A stretch of 8,422 bases of DNA from Gallicola sp. Lineage in GTDB: Bacteria; Bacillota; Clostridia; Tissierellales; Peptoniphilaceae. Numbering within the stretch: the stretch's first letter is position 1; each line of letters begins with the position of its first letter. The DNA lies in contig JAAZME010000123.1 of assembly GCA_012798975.1 (NCBI GenBank), positions 1 through 8,422 on the forward strand. Reading direction: 5' to 3'. The position numbers were made by a program, and so were the translations under genes. Positions 1 to 6,253 of this stretch are shown here, in pieces. The notes below the pieces were generated by a model. It did no database searches and was not told the origin of the DNA. It saw nothing but the letters and a program-made list of their open reading frames with translations.

Positions 1-174
1 CAGCAGGTTTGCGAAATTTTAGTCGATGGTGGTATTAAAGGGATTTGGAATTTTGCGCCGATCGATTTAAAATTGCCGAAAAAAGTAGTTTTAGAGAATG
101 TTCATTTAGATGAGAGTTTGTACACATTGACTTATTATATGAATAATCTGAAGGATTATCCTGGAGTCAAATAA
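1..174 (+). CDS. rex: Redox-sensing transcriptional repressor Rex, C-terminal fragment (5' end outside window)
   Basis: The reading frame is open from base 1 and ends with TAA at 172-174, leaving the last 57 residues. Rex is a cytosolic repressor that binds DNA through an N-terminal winged helix and senses the NADH/NAD+ ratio through a Rossmann domain, controlling fermentation and respiration genes. The visible part matches the end of that family: a GIKGIWNFAP segment (the last Rossmann strand, where family members read G-[IV]-K-G-I-[LW]-N-F-[AT]-P), then a V-x-[LV]-E-N-V-x-L motif, then the C-terminal helix ending in TYYMNN, which in known Rex structures swaps between subunits. The winged helix and NADH glycine loop lie upstream of the window and cannot be checked. 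The next gene is an ABC-F ATPase, a neighbourhood also seen in Bacillus (ydiF near rex). A terminator follows 10 bases after the stop codon. Confidence 0.9.
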   Translation, partial: QQVCEILVDGGIKGIWNFAPIDLKLPKKVVLENVHLDESLYTLTYYMNNLKDYPGVK

Positions 175-184
175 AATTTCCATA

Positions 185-210
185 AGCGATGCATCTGCAT
201 CGCTCTTTTT
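185..210 (+). terminator. Intrinsic terminator after rex
   Basis: An 8-bp perfect stem (AGCGATGC at 185-192 pairing with GCATCGCT at 197-204, loop ATCT) is followed by CTTTTT at 205-210. It begins 10 bases after the rex stop and ends 29 bases before the ABC-F start codon. An ATG at 189 lies inside this stem and is in frame with the ABC-F gene, but it is not a credible start. The hairpin may also act as an attenuator for transcription running from rex into the ABC-F operon. Confidence 0.85.
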
Positions 211-239
211 ATGTGTCGGGAGAAAGAAAGAGGTTAGAA

Positions 240-2138
240 ATGATCGTTTTAGGAGCGAAGGATATCGAGAAATCCTATGGTGCTCGAGAAGTCCTTTCAA
301 AGATATCTTTCAATATTAACAAGGGAGATAAAATAGGGCTTGTTGGAATAAACGGAGCAGGGAAAACAACATTATTTGATATTTTAACGGGAGAACAGTC
401 CAGCGACGGCGGAGAGCTTTATTGGATGAAGGGGATTCGGTTCGGTTATCTGAAGCAAGGAATGAAATTAGATCCGGATAAAACCCTTTATAACTGCTGC
501 CTAGAAGTTTTTCAAGAACTTTTAGATATGGAAGAAGAGATCCGCCAGCTGGAAAAAGATATGGCAGATCCTTCAAAAAATTTAAATACGATACTAGAGA
601 GATATCAGCGTCTGCAAGACGAGTTTGCAGAACGGCAGGGTTTTTCTTATGATTCCCAAATAAAGGGCATGCTTAGAGGACTTGGTTTTCAGCCGGAAGA
701 TTTTGATGAAAAGATTTCTACCTTAAGCGGAGGCCAGAAATCGAGGATAAAACTTGCCCAGCTTCTTTTGAAGAAGCCGGATCTCTTGTTTTTAGACGAG
801 CCTACAAATCACTTGGATATGAAGGCTATATCTTTTTTAGAAAGTTTTCTTCGCGATTATGAGGGAACGTGTTTTGTTATTTCCCATGATCGTTATTTCC
901 TTGATGCTGTAGTAAATAGGATCTTTCATTTAGAAAATAAAAAGATTGAAATCTATAATACGAATTATAGCGATTATATGGTGGAAAGGAAAACAAGGCT
1001 TAAAATCCTTTGGGATACTTACAATAATCAGCAGAAAGAGCGGAAGAGACAAGAAGAAATTATTGAAAAATATTTAAGTTATGGAAATGCCAGGCTCATC
1101 CGCCAAGGACAGTCCCGAAAGAAGATGCTGGATAAAATGAGTTTTCAAGACCGTCCAGAGGAAGAATCTGGAAGTTTTGATCTTGCCTTTTCTCCGGCAG
1201 TAGAAAGCGGAAAAGATGTGGCTCGAGCAAAAGATATATCCAAGTCCTACGATGGTTCGGAAATATTTAAAGAGGTAGAATTCACAATATTCAAAGGGGA
1301 AAAGGTCGGGCTTATCGGTGACAACGGGGTGGGAAAAACCACCTTGTTTAACATTATGATGAATCGAGTGAAGCCGGATACAGGCTCTGTTGTATTGGGG
1401 AGCCAAGTTCATGTAGGCTATTATGATCAGGAGCAGAGAAGTCTGCATTCAGATAAAACTGTAGTGGATGAAATATGGGACGAATTTCCTTATTTACCAC
1501 ATTATGAGATCCGGTCTTATCTAGCGAAGTTTCTTTTTATGGGGGATGATATTTTCAAACTTGTAGATGAACTGAGCGGGGGAGAGAAGTCAAGGATTTC
1601 TTTGTTAAAACTGATGCTTTCAAATACAAATTTTCTTCTTTTAGATGAACCAACCAATCATCTGGATATTGATTCTAAAGAAGCTCTTGAAAATGCGTTA
1701 AAGGACTATACCGGCACTTGTTTTATTATCAGCCATGATCGGTATTTTCTTAATAAAGTGGTAGATAAGATTATTTTATTAGAACATTCCGGGGTCACAG
1801 AGTTTTTGGGGAATTATGATTATTATAAAGAAAAAACAGAAGGGCAAACTTCAGAAGAAGAAAAAGATCTGTTATCAAAAACCCAGATTCAAAAAGATAA
1901 AAAGAGAGCTAGAGAAGAAAAACAGCGTTTAAAATCACAAAAAAAGGAAATACTTGCTTTAGAAGGAAAGATAGAAATAATCGAAGAGGAATTGAAAGCA
2001 TTGCAGGAAGAATCCCTCACCCAGGAGTTTTATGAAAATAAAGAAAGAATAGAAGTTGTATTTAAAAGAATAGATACTCTGGAAAAGGAAAAAGAAGAAT
2101 TGTATGAAGATTGGTTTATTCTTCAAGAAGATATATAG
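240..2138 (+). CDS. ABC-F family ATPase (duplicated ABC domains, YdiF/Uup-like), 632 aa
   Basis: ABC-F proteins are soluble twin-ATPase factors that bind the ribosomal E site and rescue stalled or antibiotic-blocked translation; they have no membrane domain. Domain 1 has Walker A GINGAGKT at 36-43, signature LSGGQ at 162-166, Walker B ending in D186 with catalytic E187, and SHDR at 215-218. The charged P-site interaction linker covers about 247-305. Domain 2 has Walker A GDNGVGKT at 360-367, signature LSGGE at 445-449, D469/E470 and SHDR at 498-501. Residues about 530-632 form a highly charged Lys/Glu coiled coil like the Uup/YdiF C-terminal extension. Both catalytic glutamates are present, so both sites look active. 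The start at 240 follows AAAGAGG (227-233) with 6-base spacing; the in-frame ATG at 189 is inside the rex terminator. It is first in an operon with the RelA/SpoT-like gene, whose start is 11 bases after the stop. Housekeeping versus antibiotic-resistance role cannot be settled by eye. Confidence 0.93.
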   Translation: MIVLGAKDIEKSYGAREVLSKISFNINKGDKIGLVGINGAGKTTLFDILTGEQSSDGGELYWMKGIRFGYLKQGMKLDPDKTLYNCCLEVFQELLDMEEEIRQLEKDMADPSKNLNTILERYQRLQDEFAERQGFSYDSQIKGMLRGLGFQPEDFDEKISTLSGGQKSRIKLAQLLLKKPDLLFLDEPTNHLDMKAISFLESFLRDYEGTCFVISHDRYFLDAVVNRIFHLENKKIEIYNTNYSDYMVERKTRLKILWDTYNNQQKERKRQEEIIEKYLSYGNARLIRQGQSRKKMLDKMSFQDRPEEESGSFDLAFSPAVESGKDVARAKDISKSYDGSEIFKEVEFTIFKGEKVGLIGDNGVGKTTLFNIMMNRVKPDTGSVVLGSQVHVGYYDQEQRSLHSDKTVVDEIWDEFPYLPHYEIRSYLAKFLFMGDDIFKLVDELSGGEKSRISLLKLMLSNTNFLLLDEPTNHLDIDSKEALENALKDYTGTCFIISHDRYFLNKVVDKIILLEHSGVTEFLGNYDYYKEKTEGQTSEEEKDLLSKTQIQKDKKRAREEKQRLKSQKKEILALEGKIEIIEEELKALQEESLTQEFYENKERIEVVFKRIDTLEKEKEELYEDWFILQEDI

Positions 2139-2149
2139 AAGGAGATATT

Positions 2150-3526
2150 ATGAAACTCGGTGTTTTTGAATTTGTTGATAAAGCCTCAACGGTAATAGAA
2201 GAAAAAAATAATGAAGTAAAATTAGCATCGAGATATCTGCGTACTTTTTTTATGGAGCTTCTAAAGGGGCGAGAGGAATTAATCAGCATACGTTACCGGA
2301 TCAAATCTAGAGAAAGCATAAAAGAAAAAATTCTAAGACAAAATTATTATCTGCGCTGCACAGAGCCGGAGGATATCCTAAATATTATGCCGGATATTAT
2401 CGGGATTCGCATAGAATGCCGCTTTAATGACGATGAAGGAGAAATATTCGACGAAATCCGACAGCTTTTTAATCAAACAGAAGATTCTACATGGTACTAT
2501 ACGAAAGAGGAAAAAGATATTCTGCTTGATTTGCGGGCTTTGCAGCCGCAATATCAGCAGAATGGATTTGAAATATATAAGATCGACGGGAAATATACGT
2601 ATCATGGTATGACTATAAACTTTGAGCTTCAGATAAAATCCATGGTTAATGTGTTTTGGGGAGATATTGAGCATAGGATACTCTATAAGAATTTTAATTT
2701 TATGATGAGAGAAGAGTTTCTTAGGGATTTGAAGTATTCTATTAAATACAATCTCACTATGATAGATAATCAGCTTTTCACAATTTATGAAAAACTTCAT
2801 AGTTTAGGGACTTCTCGTATAGATTCTACAAAAGACCAGTTTAAGCAGATGGTCTCTCAAATGATTCATGATATCTACAGTATACAGATTATGGAAAGAC
2901 TGGGCGTGATAATGGATTTAAGAGATATTATTCATTTAGTTGTAGATTATCTCTTTGCAAAGATTCAGTTTTCAAAGCCGGATAGTTTCGATCGTGAAGT
3001 GATACATATCTTAAACCGTTTAACGGTAATTGCGAATTCGGATTCTACCTTCGGTGAAAAAATAGTAGTAGGAAAAATTGAATATAATCACAGAATATTG
3101 AGACAGTTTGGAGAAGGGCTTTCCGATAAAATAAACGAAGATTTCAGGTGGAATCTTGTGCTTGCTATAATTATGGATATCTGCGAAGGTACTGTAGAAG
3201 AGGAAATCAGAGTGTTTAGCGAGTTTGTCGTGTTCACTGTTGTATATCGGGTAAGAAACATTATAAAGACCCTGCATCTATCTGAAAAAGACAAGGAAGA
3301 GCTTGTTTGGACCTTTACTCAGATGATATTCCATTATTACTGTAAAGATTATCATATCCAGTATTTCACGATAGAAAGTATGAGGAATTTAGAGAATGCA
3401 CTTCGGGTCTTTTTAAGAGATATTTATGTTCCAGAAGAACTTCTGGCTTTAGATCTAAATGATTTTTATGATCTTTTGGATGAGTATTACATCAGCAATA
3501 GTGTCCATAAAGGAGAATTAGAATGA
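2150..3526 (+). CDS. RelA/SpoT-type nucleotidyltransferase-domain protein with unknown C-terminal domain, 458 aa
   Basis: Residues about 40-185 resemble the (p)ppGpp synthetase fold. There is an R50-x-K52 ... S56-I57 ... K60 ATP-site motif, D82 in PDIIGIR (the usual metal-binding Asp, followed by G-x-R at 85-87), and FELQIKS at 158-164 corresponding to the E-I-Q-I-R-T strand with catalytic E159. VFWGDIEHRILYK at 168-180 corresponds to the W-x-x-[IL]-E-H-x-[IL]-x-Y-K helix. The guanine-binding loop, normally N-G-Y-x-S-x-H, is aberrant: NGF at 138-140 followed by EIYK. No HD hydrolase, TGS or ACT domain is present. The C-terminal ~270 residues are probably helical, with alternating acidic and hydrophobic stretches, and I do not recognise them. 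Small alarmone synthetases are about 200-250 residues, so this protein is much longer. The start at 2150 has GAAGGAGA just upstream; an upstream in-frame TTG at 2111 lies inside the ABC-F gene and lacks a site. The stop overlaps the acpS start as ATGA. It could make or bind (p)ppGpp, modify another nucleotide or RNA, or be non-catalytic; activity is inference. Confidence 0.75.
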   Translation: MKLGVFEFVDKASTVIEEKNNEVKLASRYLRTFFMELLKGREELISIRYRIKSRESIKEKILRQNYYLRCTEPEDILNIMPDIIGIRIECRFNDDEGEIFDEIRQLFNQTEDSTWYYTKEEKDILLDLRALQPQYQQNGFEIYKIDGKYTYHGMTINFELQIKSMVNVFWGDIEHRILYKNFNFMMREEFLRDLKYSIKYNLTMIDNQLFTIYEKLHSLGTSRIDSTKDQFKQMVSQMIHDIYSIQIMERLGVIMDLRDIIHLVVDYLFAKIQFSKPDSFDREVIHILNRLTVIANSDSTFGEKIVVGKIEYNHRILRQFGEGLSDKINEDFRWNLVLAIIMDICEGTVEEEIRVFSEFVVFTVVYRVRNIIKTLHLSEKDKEELVWTFTQMIFHYYCKDYHIQYFTIESMRNLENALRVFLRDIYVPEELLALDLNDFYDLLDEYYISNSVHKGELE

Positions 3527-4737
3527 AAATCGGTGTAGATATTGTAAAGGTATCCCGTATGGAAGATATTTTAAAACGAAAAAAGCTGGACAGTGTTTTT
3601 TCGAAAGCAGAACAGGAAAGAATATTTCGAAATAAAAACACTTTAGAATCCGCTTCCTCCTACTTCGCTTCAAAAGAAGCTCTGAGCAAAGCTATGGGGA
3701 TAGGAATTTGGAAAATGGGGCTAGACAGCGTAGAAGTTCTTCATGATGATATGGGGAAGCCTTATTTTAATATCTTGAACAAGGAAAAAATTCCCTTTAC
3801 AAATGAAGAGGTTGATTTATCGATAGCTCATGACGGGGAGTACTGCATTGCGGCAGCAGTTTTGAAAGAACAGTTGCAAGCAGACAGGAAGATACTGGGA
3901 TTATTAAAAAAACGAAAAAAAAATTCCAATAAAGGGGATTATGGTAGAGCAGCACTTATTGGAGGTTCTGCAGGAATGAGCGGTTCTTGTTTTTTAAGCT
4001 CAACAGCAGCACTTCGTTCAGGTGCAGGTCTTTCCTATACAATTGTTCCCGATTCTATTTCTCAGATTCTGCAGATAAAAAGCCTTGAAAATATTGTCAT
4101 TCCGATTCATACGGAGGGCGGGGATTTTAATGCAGCGTCAAGTTCCGAAGTCCTTGAAAAGATCGAAAACATGGATGCTGTAGGAATTGGCCCGGGTCTG
4201 GGTTCTGGAGAAGAGATTGCAGAATTTGTAAAAAAAATTCTAATCCATTCAGATAAACCTTTTGTAATTGATGCAGACGCATTAAATGCCTTATCCAAAG
4301 ACTTATCCTATGTATCAGATCTTTCCAAAGACATTATCCTAACGCCGCATCCCTTGGAAATGGCAAGACTTCTGGGTACAACAGTAGATGAGGTAGAAAA
4401 AGACCGGATATCTGCAGCGAAAAATTTTGCGAAGGAATATAGTTGTACATTGCTCTTAAAAGGATCAAAAACTGTCGTAACGAATGGTAAAGAGGTCTAT
4501 GTTAATACCACAGGAAATCCAGGTATGGCAACAGCAGGAAGCGGGGATGTATTAACAGGTATTATTCTTGCCTTGCTGGGACAGGGATATGGGACCATGG
4601 AAGCCGGGAAAATGGGAGCTTATATCCACGGATTTGCAGGAGATTTGGCAAAAGAAGAGTTGGGAGAAATGGGAATGGTCGCTTCTGACATTATTCGCTA
4701 TTTGCCCAAAACATTAAAAGGAATGGAAGAATTATAA
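3523..4737 (+). CDS. Fused holo-ACP synthase (AcpS) and ADP-dependent NAD(P)H-hydrate dehydratase (NnrD), 404 aa
   Basis: Residues 1-118 are AcpS, which transfers 4'-phosphopantetheine from CoA to the serine of acyl carrier protein. The start MKIGVDIVKVSR carries the metal-binding D6, YFASKEALSKAMG (47-59) carries the second ligand E52, then come GKPYF (78-82) and SIAHDGEYCIAA (100-111). A basic linker at 119-137 leads into NnrD (about 138-404), which dehydrates damaged S-NADHX and S-NADPHX using ADP. NnrD motifs are KGDYGRAALIGGS (137-149), GIGPGLG (221-227), IDADALNAL, LTPHPLEMARLLG from 273 (usually P-H-P-G-E, here L278), LLKGSKTVV, and GNPGMATAGSGDVLTG with catalytic D342. The NnrE epimerase domain, usually fused to NnrD, is missing. 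Stand-alone AcpS is about 120 residues and NnrD about 280, so the protein is a clean full-length fusion. The start overlaps the previous stop by 4 bases and follows AAAGGAGAA. The junction contains A7 and A9 runs (3906-3923). Both halves keep the key residues. Confidence 0.92.
   Translation: MKIGVDIVKVSRMEDILKRKKLDSVFSKAEQERIFRNKNTLESASSYFASKEALSKAMGIGIWKMGLDSVEVLHDDMGKPYFNILNKEKIPFTNEEVDLSIAHDGEYCIAAAVLKEQLQADRKILGLLKKRKKNSNKGDYGRAALIGGSAGMSGSCFLSSTAALRSGAGLSYTIVPDSISQILQIKSLENIVIPIHTEGGDFNAASSSEVLEKIENMDAVGIGPGLGSGEEIAEFVKKILIHSDKPFVIDADALNALSKDLSYVSDLSKDIILTPHPLEMARLLGTTVDEVEKDRISAAKNFAKEYSCTLLLKGSKTVVTNGKEVYVNTTGNPGMATAGSGDVLTGIILALLGQGYGTMEAGKMGAYIHGFAGDLAKEELGEMGMVASDIIRYLPKTLKGMEEL
3906..3923 (+). 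other. A7-CG-A9 homopolymer runs at the AcpS/NnrD junction
   Basis: Seven A (3906-3912) and nine A (3915-3923), separated only by CG, encode the lysine-rich linker between the two domains. In the read frame they give KKRKKN and translation continues. Adding one A in either run shifts to a frame that stops at TAA 3930-3932, giving a 136-residue free AcpS. Losing one A from the A9 run ends at TGA 3976-3978. Such runs are known slippage sites for RNA polymerase and are also prone to sequencing error. Real slippage here is inference. Confidence 0.3.
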
Positions 4738-4774
4738 AAGATATCCTCAATAGAAGCTATGAAAGTAATAATAT

Positions 4775-4804
4775 TTGACGTAAACGGCTCTTAAGATTTA
4801 TAAT
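4775..4804 (+). promoter_or_regulatory. Sigma-A-type promoter for mazF
   Basis: TTGACG at 4775-4780 (5 of 6 to TTGACA) is followed by an 18-base spacer and a perfect TATAAT at 4799-4804. Transcription would start near 4811, leaving a leader of about 60 bases before mazF. The -10 box is embedded in a 15-bp AT-rich palindrome (4796-4810), which could be an operator. No terminator separates the upstream gene, so read-through from the nnrD end is also possible. Confidence 0.65.
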
Positions 4805-4872
4805 ATAAATGTCGGAATTATATAATGGAATGAATGCACAATTTAACATGACTTTCGAATAGGGTGCGTGGT

Positions 4873-5214
4873 ATGAAGATAAAAAGAGGAGATCTGTTTT
4901 ATGCCGACTTAAGCCCTGTAGTTGGATCGGAGCAGGGTGGCGTTAGACCTGTGGTTATTATCCAGAATGATATTGGAAACAAATACAGTCCTACTGTGAT
5001 CATAGCGGCCATCACATCTCAGGTTAATAAAGCTAAATTGCCAACCCATGTTAACATAGAAGCATCCATATTCGGACTGCCTAAAAATTCAGTTGTATTG
5101 TTTGAGCAGATCCGTACCATTGATAAAAAACGACTAAGAGACAAAATTGGCCAATTTGACAATACTATATTGTTGGAGATTGATCGAGCGCTAAAAGTTT
5201 CAGTTGGAGTGTAA
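4873..5214 (+). CDS. mazF: MazF/NdoA-type endoribonuclease toxin (PemK family), 113 aa
   Basis: MazF toxins are cytosolic sequence-specific RNases that cleave mRNA and other RNAs at short motifs; the Bacillus subtilis homologue NdoA cuts at UACAU. This protein closely follows NdoA from the first residues: [20 protein letters not shown], then [33 protein letters not shown] and [14 protein letters not shown]25 and T48, known as catalytic in NdoA, are both present, and the length (113 versus 116) is normal, so it looks active. The ATG at 4873 is preferred because it aligns with the NdoA start; a GTG at 4864 would add three residues. The ribosome site is weak (only GGGTG at 4862-4866), which fits low toxin expression. 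No mazE/ndoAI-type antitoxin gene is visible: the 135-base gap upstream has only ORFs of 11 codons or fewer. It has its own promoter and a strong terminator. Confidence 0.93.
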   Translation: MKIKRGDLFYADLSPVVGSEQGGVRPVVIIQNDIGNKYSPTVIIAAITSQVNKAKLPTHVNIEASIFGLPKNSVVLFEQIRTIDKKRLRDKIGQFDNTILLEIDRALKVSVGV

Positions 5215-5224
5215 GTACATATCA

Positions 5225-5262
5225 AAAGAAGAGGAGTTTTACTCCTCTTCTTTATTTGTTTT
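5225..5262. terminator. Bidirectional terminator between mazF and the patatin gene
   Basis: A perfect 13-bp stem (5225-5237 with 5241-5253, loop TTT) starts 10 bases after the mazF stop. On the plus strand it is followed by a T-rich tract (TTTATTTGTTTT), a good terminator for mazF. On the minus strand it is followed by TTTT, so it could also end the patatin transcript. The last codons of the patatin gene (KEEE and the stop) are written in one arm and the loop, so the convergent genes share the structure. Confidence 0.88.
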
Positions 5263-6144
5263 ATAATTTATTTCCAGAAATTTTTTTAAATCTTTTATTT
5301 CCCTTTTTCCTTGTATTCTGCCGAAATAATAATTTTTTTCCAATAATTCAAAATCTCTGCAGTTGTTTTCGACGATCATCTTTTTAGGATAGATTATAAA
5401 GGCGTCTCCTTGGTCTTCCAGTTTTTCTATAAGATCAATACTTTTATTATAGTTTAAATATCTTTTTTCCATAGCTTGAACAAGATGGGGATATTTGCGG
5501 AAAGCTTTTCGGATTAGAGGAATATGTTTTGGAGGATCTTTTCGATAAGATTTGGGTCTGCTTTTAATAATGACAAATTTCTTATACCCTTCTTTTATAG
5601 GAAGGTCGATGGGGATTCCTCCGTTTGGTCCTAGACCTCCATCTACATAATACTCGCCTCGAAAAAAGGTGGGCGGCATAATGACAGGAAGACTAGAAGA
5701 GGCTCTTACCATTGTAATCAAGTCGCTGGTATCGTGAACTGCTTTTTTTGTCCAGTAAATCATTTTTCCTGTATCTCTTTGGAAAGCTCCGATACGAAGC
5801 TTTGCATTGTTTTTTTCGAAGGTTTTATAATCATAGGGTAGAAGTGTTTTCTCCAAGGACATATAATTATAGATATAGTCAGAATGGAAATAGCCTTTTC
5901 CCTGGATGAAGGTTCCCATTCCTCCAAACTTCGGATCTTTTACAATTTCTACGAAGGATCGCTTCACACGTCTTTGATCTCGCGATAGATAATTGACCGC
6001 ATTGCTGGCACCGGCAGAAACTCCGATGACGTAGTCGAAATAGATTTTTTCTTCCAAAAGTGTATTTACAATCCCGGCAGTAAAAGATCCCCGCATTCCT
6101 CCGCCTTCTATAACCAAAGCAATATCTTTTATATTATTTTCCAT
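5239..6144 (-). CDS. Patatin-like phospholipase (YjjU-type), 301 aa
   Basis: Patatin-like proteins are acyl hydrolases with a Ser-Asp dyad that release fatty acids from lipids. All key elements are present: the oxyanion-hole loop EGGGMRG at 13-19, the nucleophile elbow GVSAG with S43, and the catalytic Asp in VDGG at D168. Residues about 1-200 form the patatin fold. The rest, with a IIYPKK segment and an Asp/Glu-rich helix pair followed by a tyrosine-rich YYFGRIQGK region, resembles the C-terminal extension seen in bacterial YjjU-like patatins. There is no signal peptide or membrane helix, so it is probably cytosolic or peripherally bound. The start codon (6142-6144) is preceded by a strong GGAGGA (6149-6154). 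It is transcribed against mazF and away from alr, so it is its own unit. The natural lipid substrate cannot be inferred. Confidence 0.9.
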   Translation of the reverse strand: MENNIKDIALVIEGGGMRGSFTAGIVNTLLEEKIYFDYVIGVSAGASNAVNYLSRDQRRVKRSFVEIVKDPKFGGMGTFIQGKGYFHSDYIYNYMSLEKTLLPYDYKTFEKNNAKLRIGAFQRDTGKMIYWTKKAVHDTSDLITMVRASSSLPVIMPPTFFRGEYYVDGGLGPNGGIPIDLPIKEGYKKFVIIKSRPKSYRKDPPKHIPLIRKAFRKYPHLVQAMEKRYLNYNKSIDLIEKLEDQGDAFIIYPKKMIVENNCRDFELLEKNYYFGRIQGKREIKDLKKFLEINYKTNKEEE

Positions 6145-6192
6145 TCCGTCCTCCGTTTCCTTTCATGCTATTTAAATTTCGAATATATTTTA

Positions 6193-6222
6193 TTTATATC
6201 TTTCCGTATATATTGTACAATA
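6193..6222. promoter_or_regulatory. Overlapping divergent promoter region with 12-bp palindrome (patatin gene / alr)
   Basis: The spacer 6145-6253 is strongly AT-rich. For alr, TTTATA (6193-6198) and TACAAT (6216-6221) with a 17-base spacer form a moderate sigma-A promoter. For the patatin gene on the minus strand, TTGTAC (6220 down to 6215) and TATAAA (6198 down to 6193) with a 16-base spacer also fit. Both would use the same 29 bases, so they would compete. A perfect palindrome TATTGTACAATA spans 6211-6222 and may be an operator or chance in AT-rich DNA. Confidence 0.4.
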
Positions 6223-6253
6223 AAGGAAGAATCAAAAAAAGAGGGATGAGATT

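Noticed and set aside
189..239. In-frame ATG at 189 as the ABC-F start (17 extra residues)
   Set aside because: It lies inside the rex terminator stem and has no ribosome site; ATG 240 has AAAGAGG at good spacing and gives the usual ABC-F N-terminus.
1074..1448. 124-codon minus-strand ORF inside the ABC-F gene
   Set aside because: Antisense shadow of a clear coding gene with intact ABC motifs; no ribosome site or recognisable product.
2111..2149. TTG at 2111 as start of the RelA/SpoT-like gene
   Set aside because: It lies within the ABC-F coding end and lacks a ribosome site, while ATG 2150 follows GAAGGAGA.
2378..2800. 140-codon minus-strand ORF inside the RelA/SpoT-like gene
   Set aside because: Antisense shadow in AT-rich DNA; the plus-strand frame carries the conserved motifs.
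4759..4794. 11-codon ORF MKVIIFDVNGS resembling the start of a HAD-type hydrolase
   Set aside because: No continuation of the family appears in any frame, there is no ribosome site, and the -35 of the mazF promoter lies inside it; likely chance.
4821..4826. Second TATAAT downstream of the mazF promoter
   Set aside because: No -35-like hexamer at a proper distance; the 4775-4804 pair is much better.
4830..4862. 10-codon ORF ([10 protein letters not shown]) before mazF as a leader peptide or mini-antitoxin
   Set aside because: No ribosome site, far shorter than any antitoxin, and no supporting composition.
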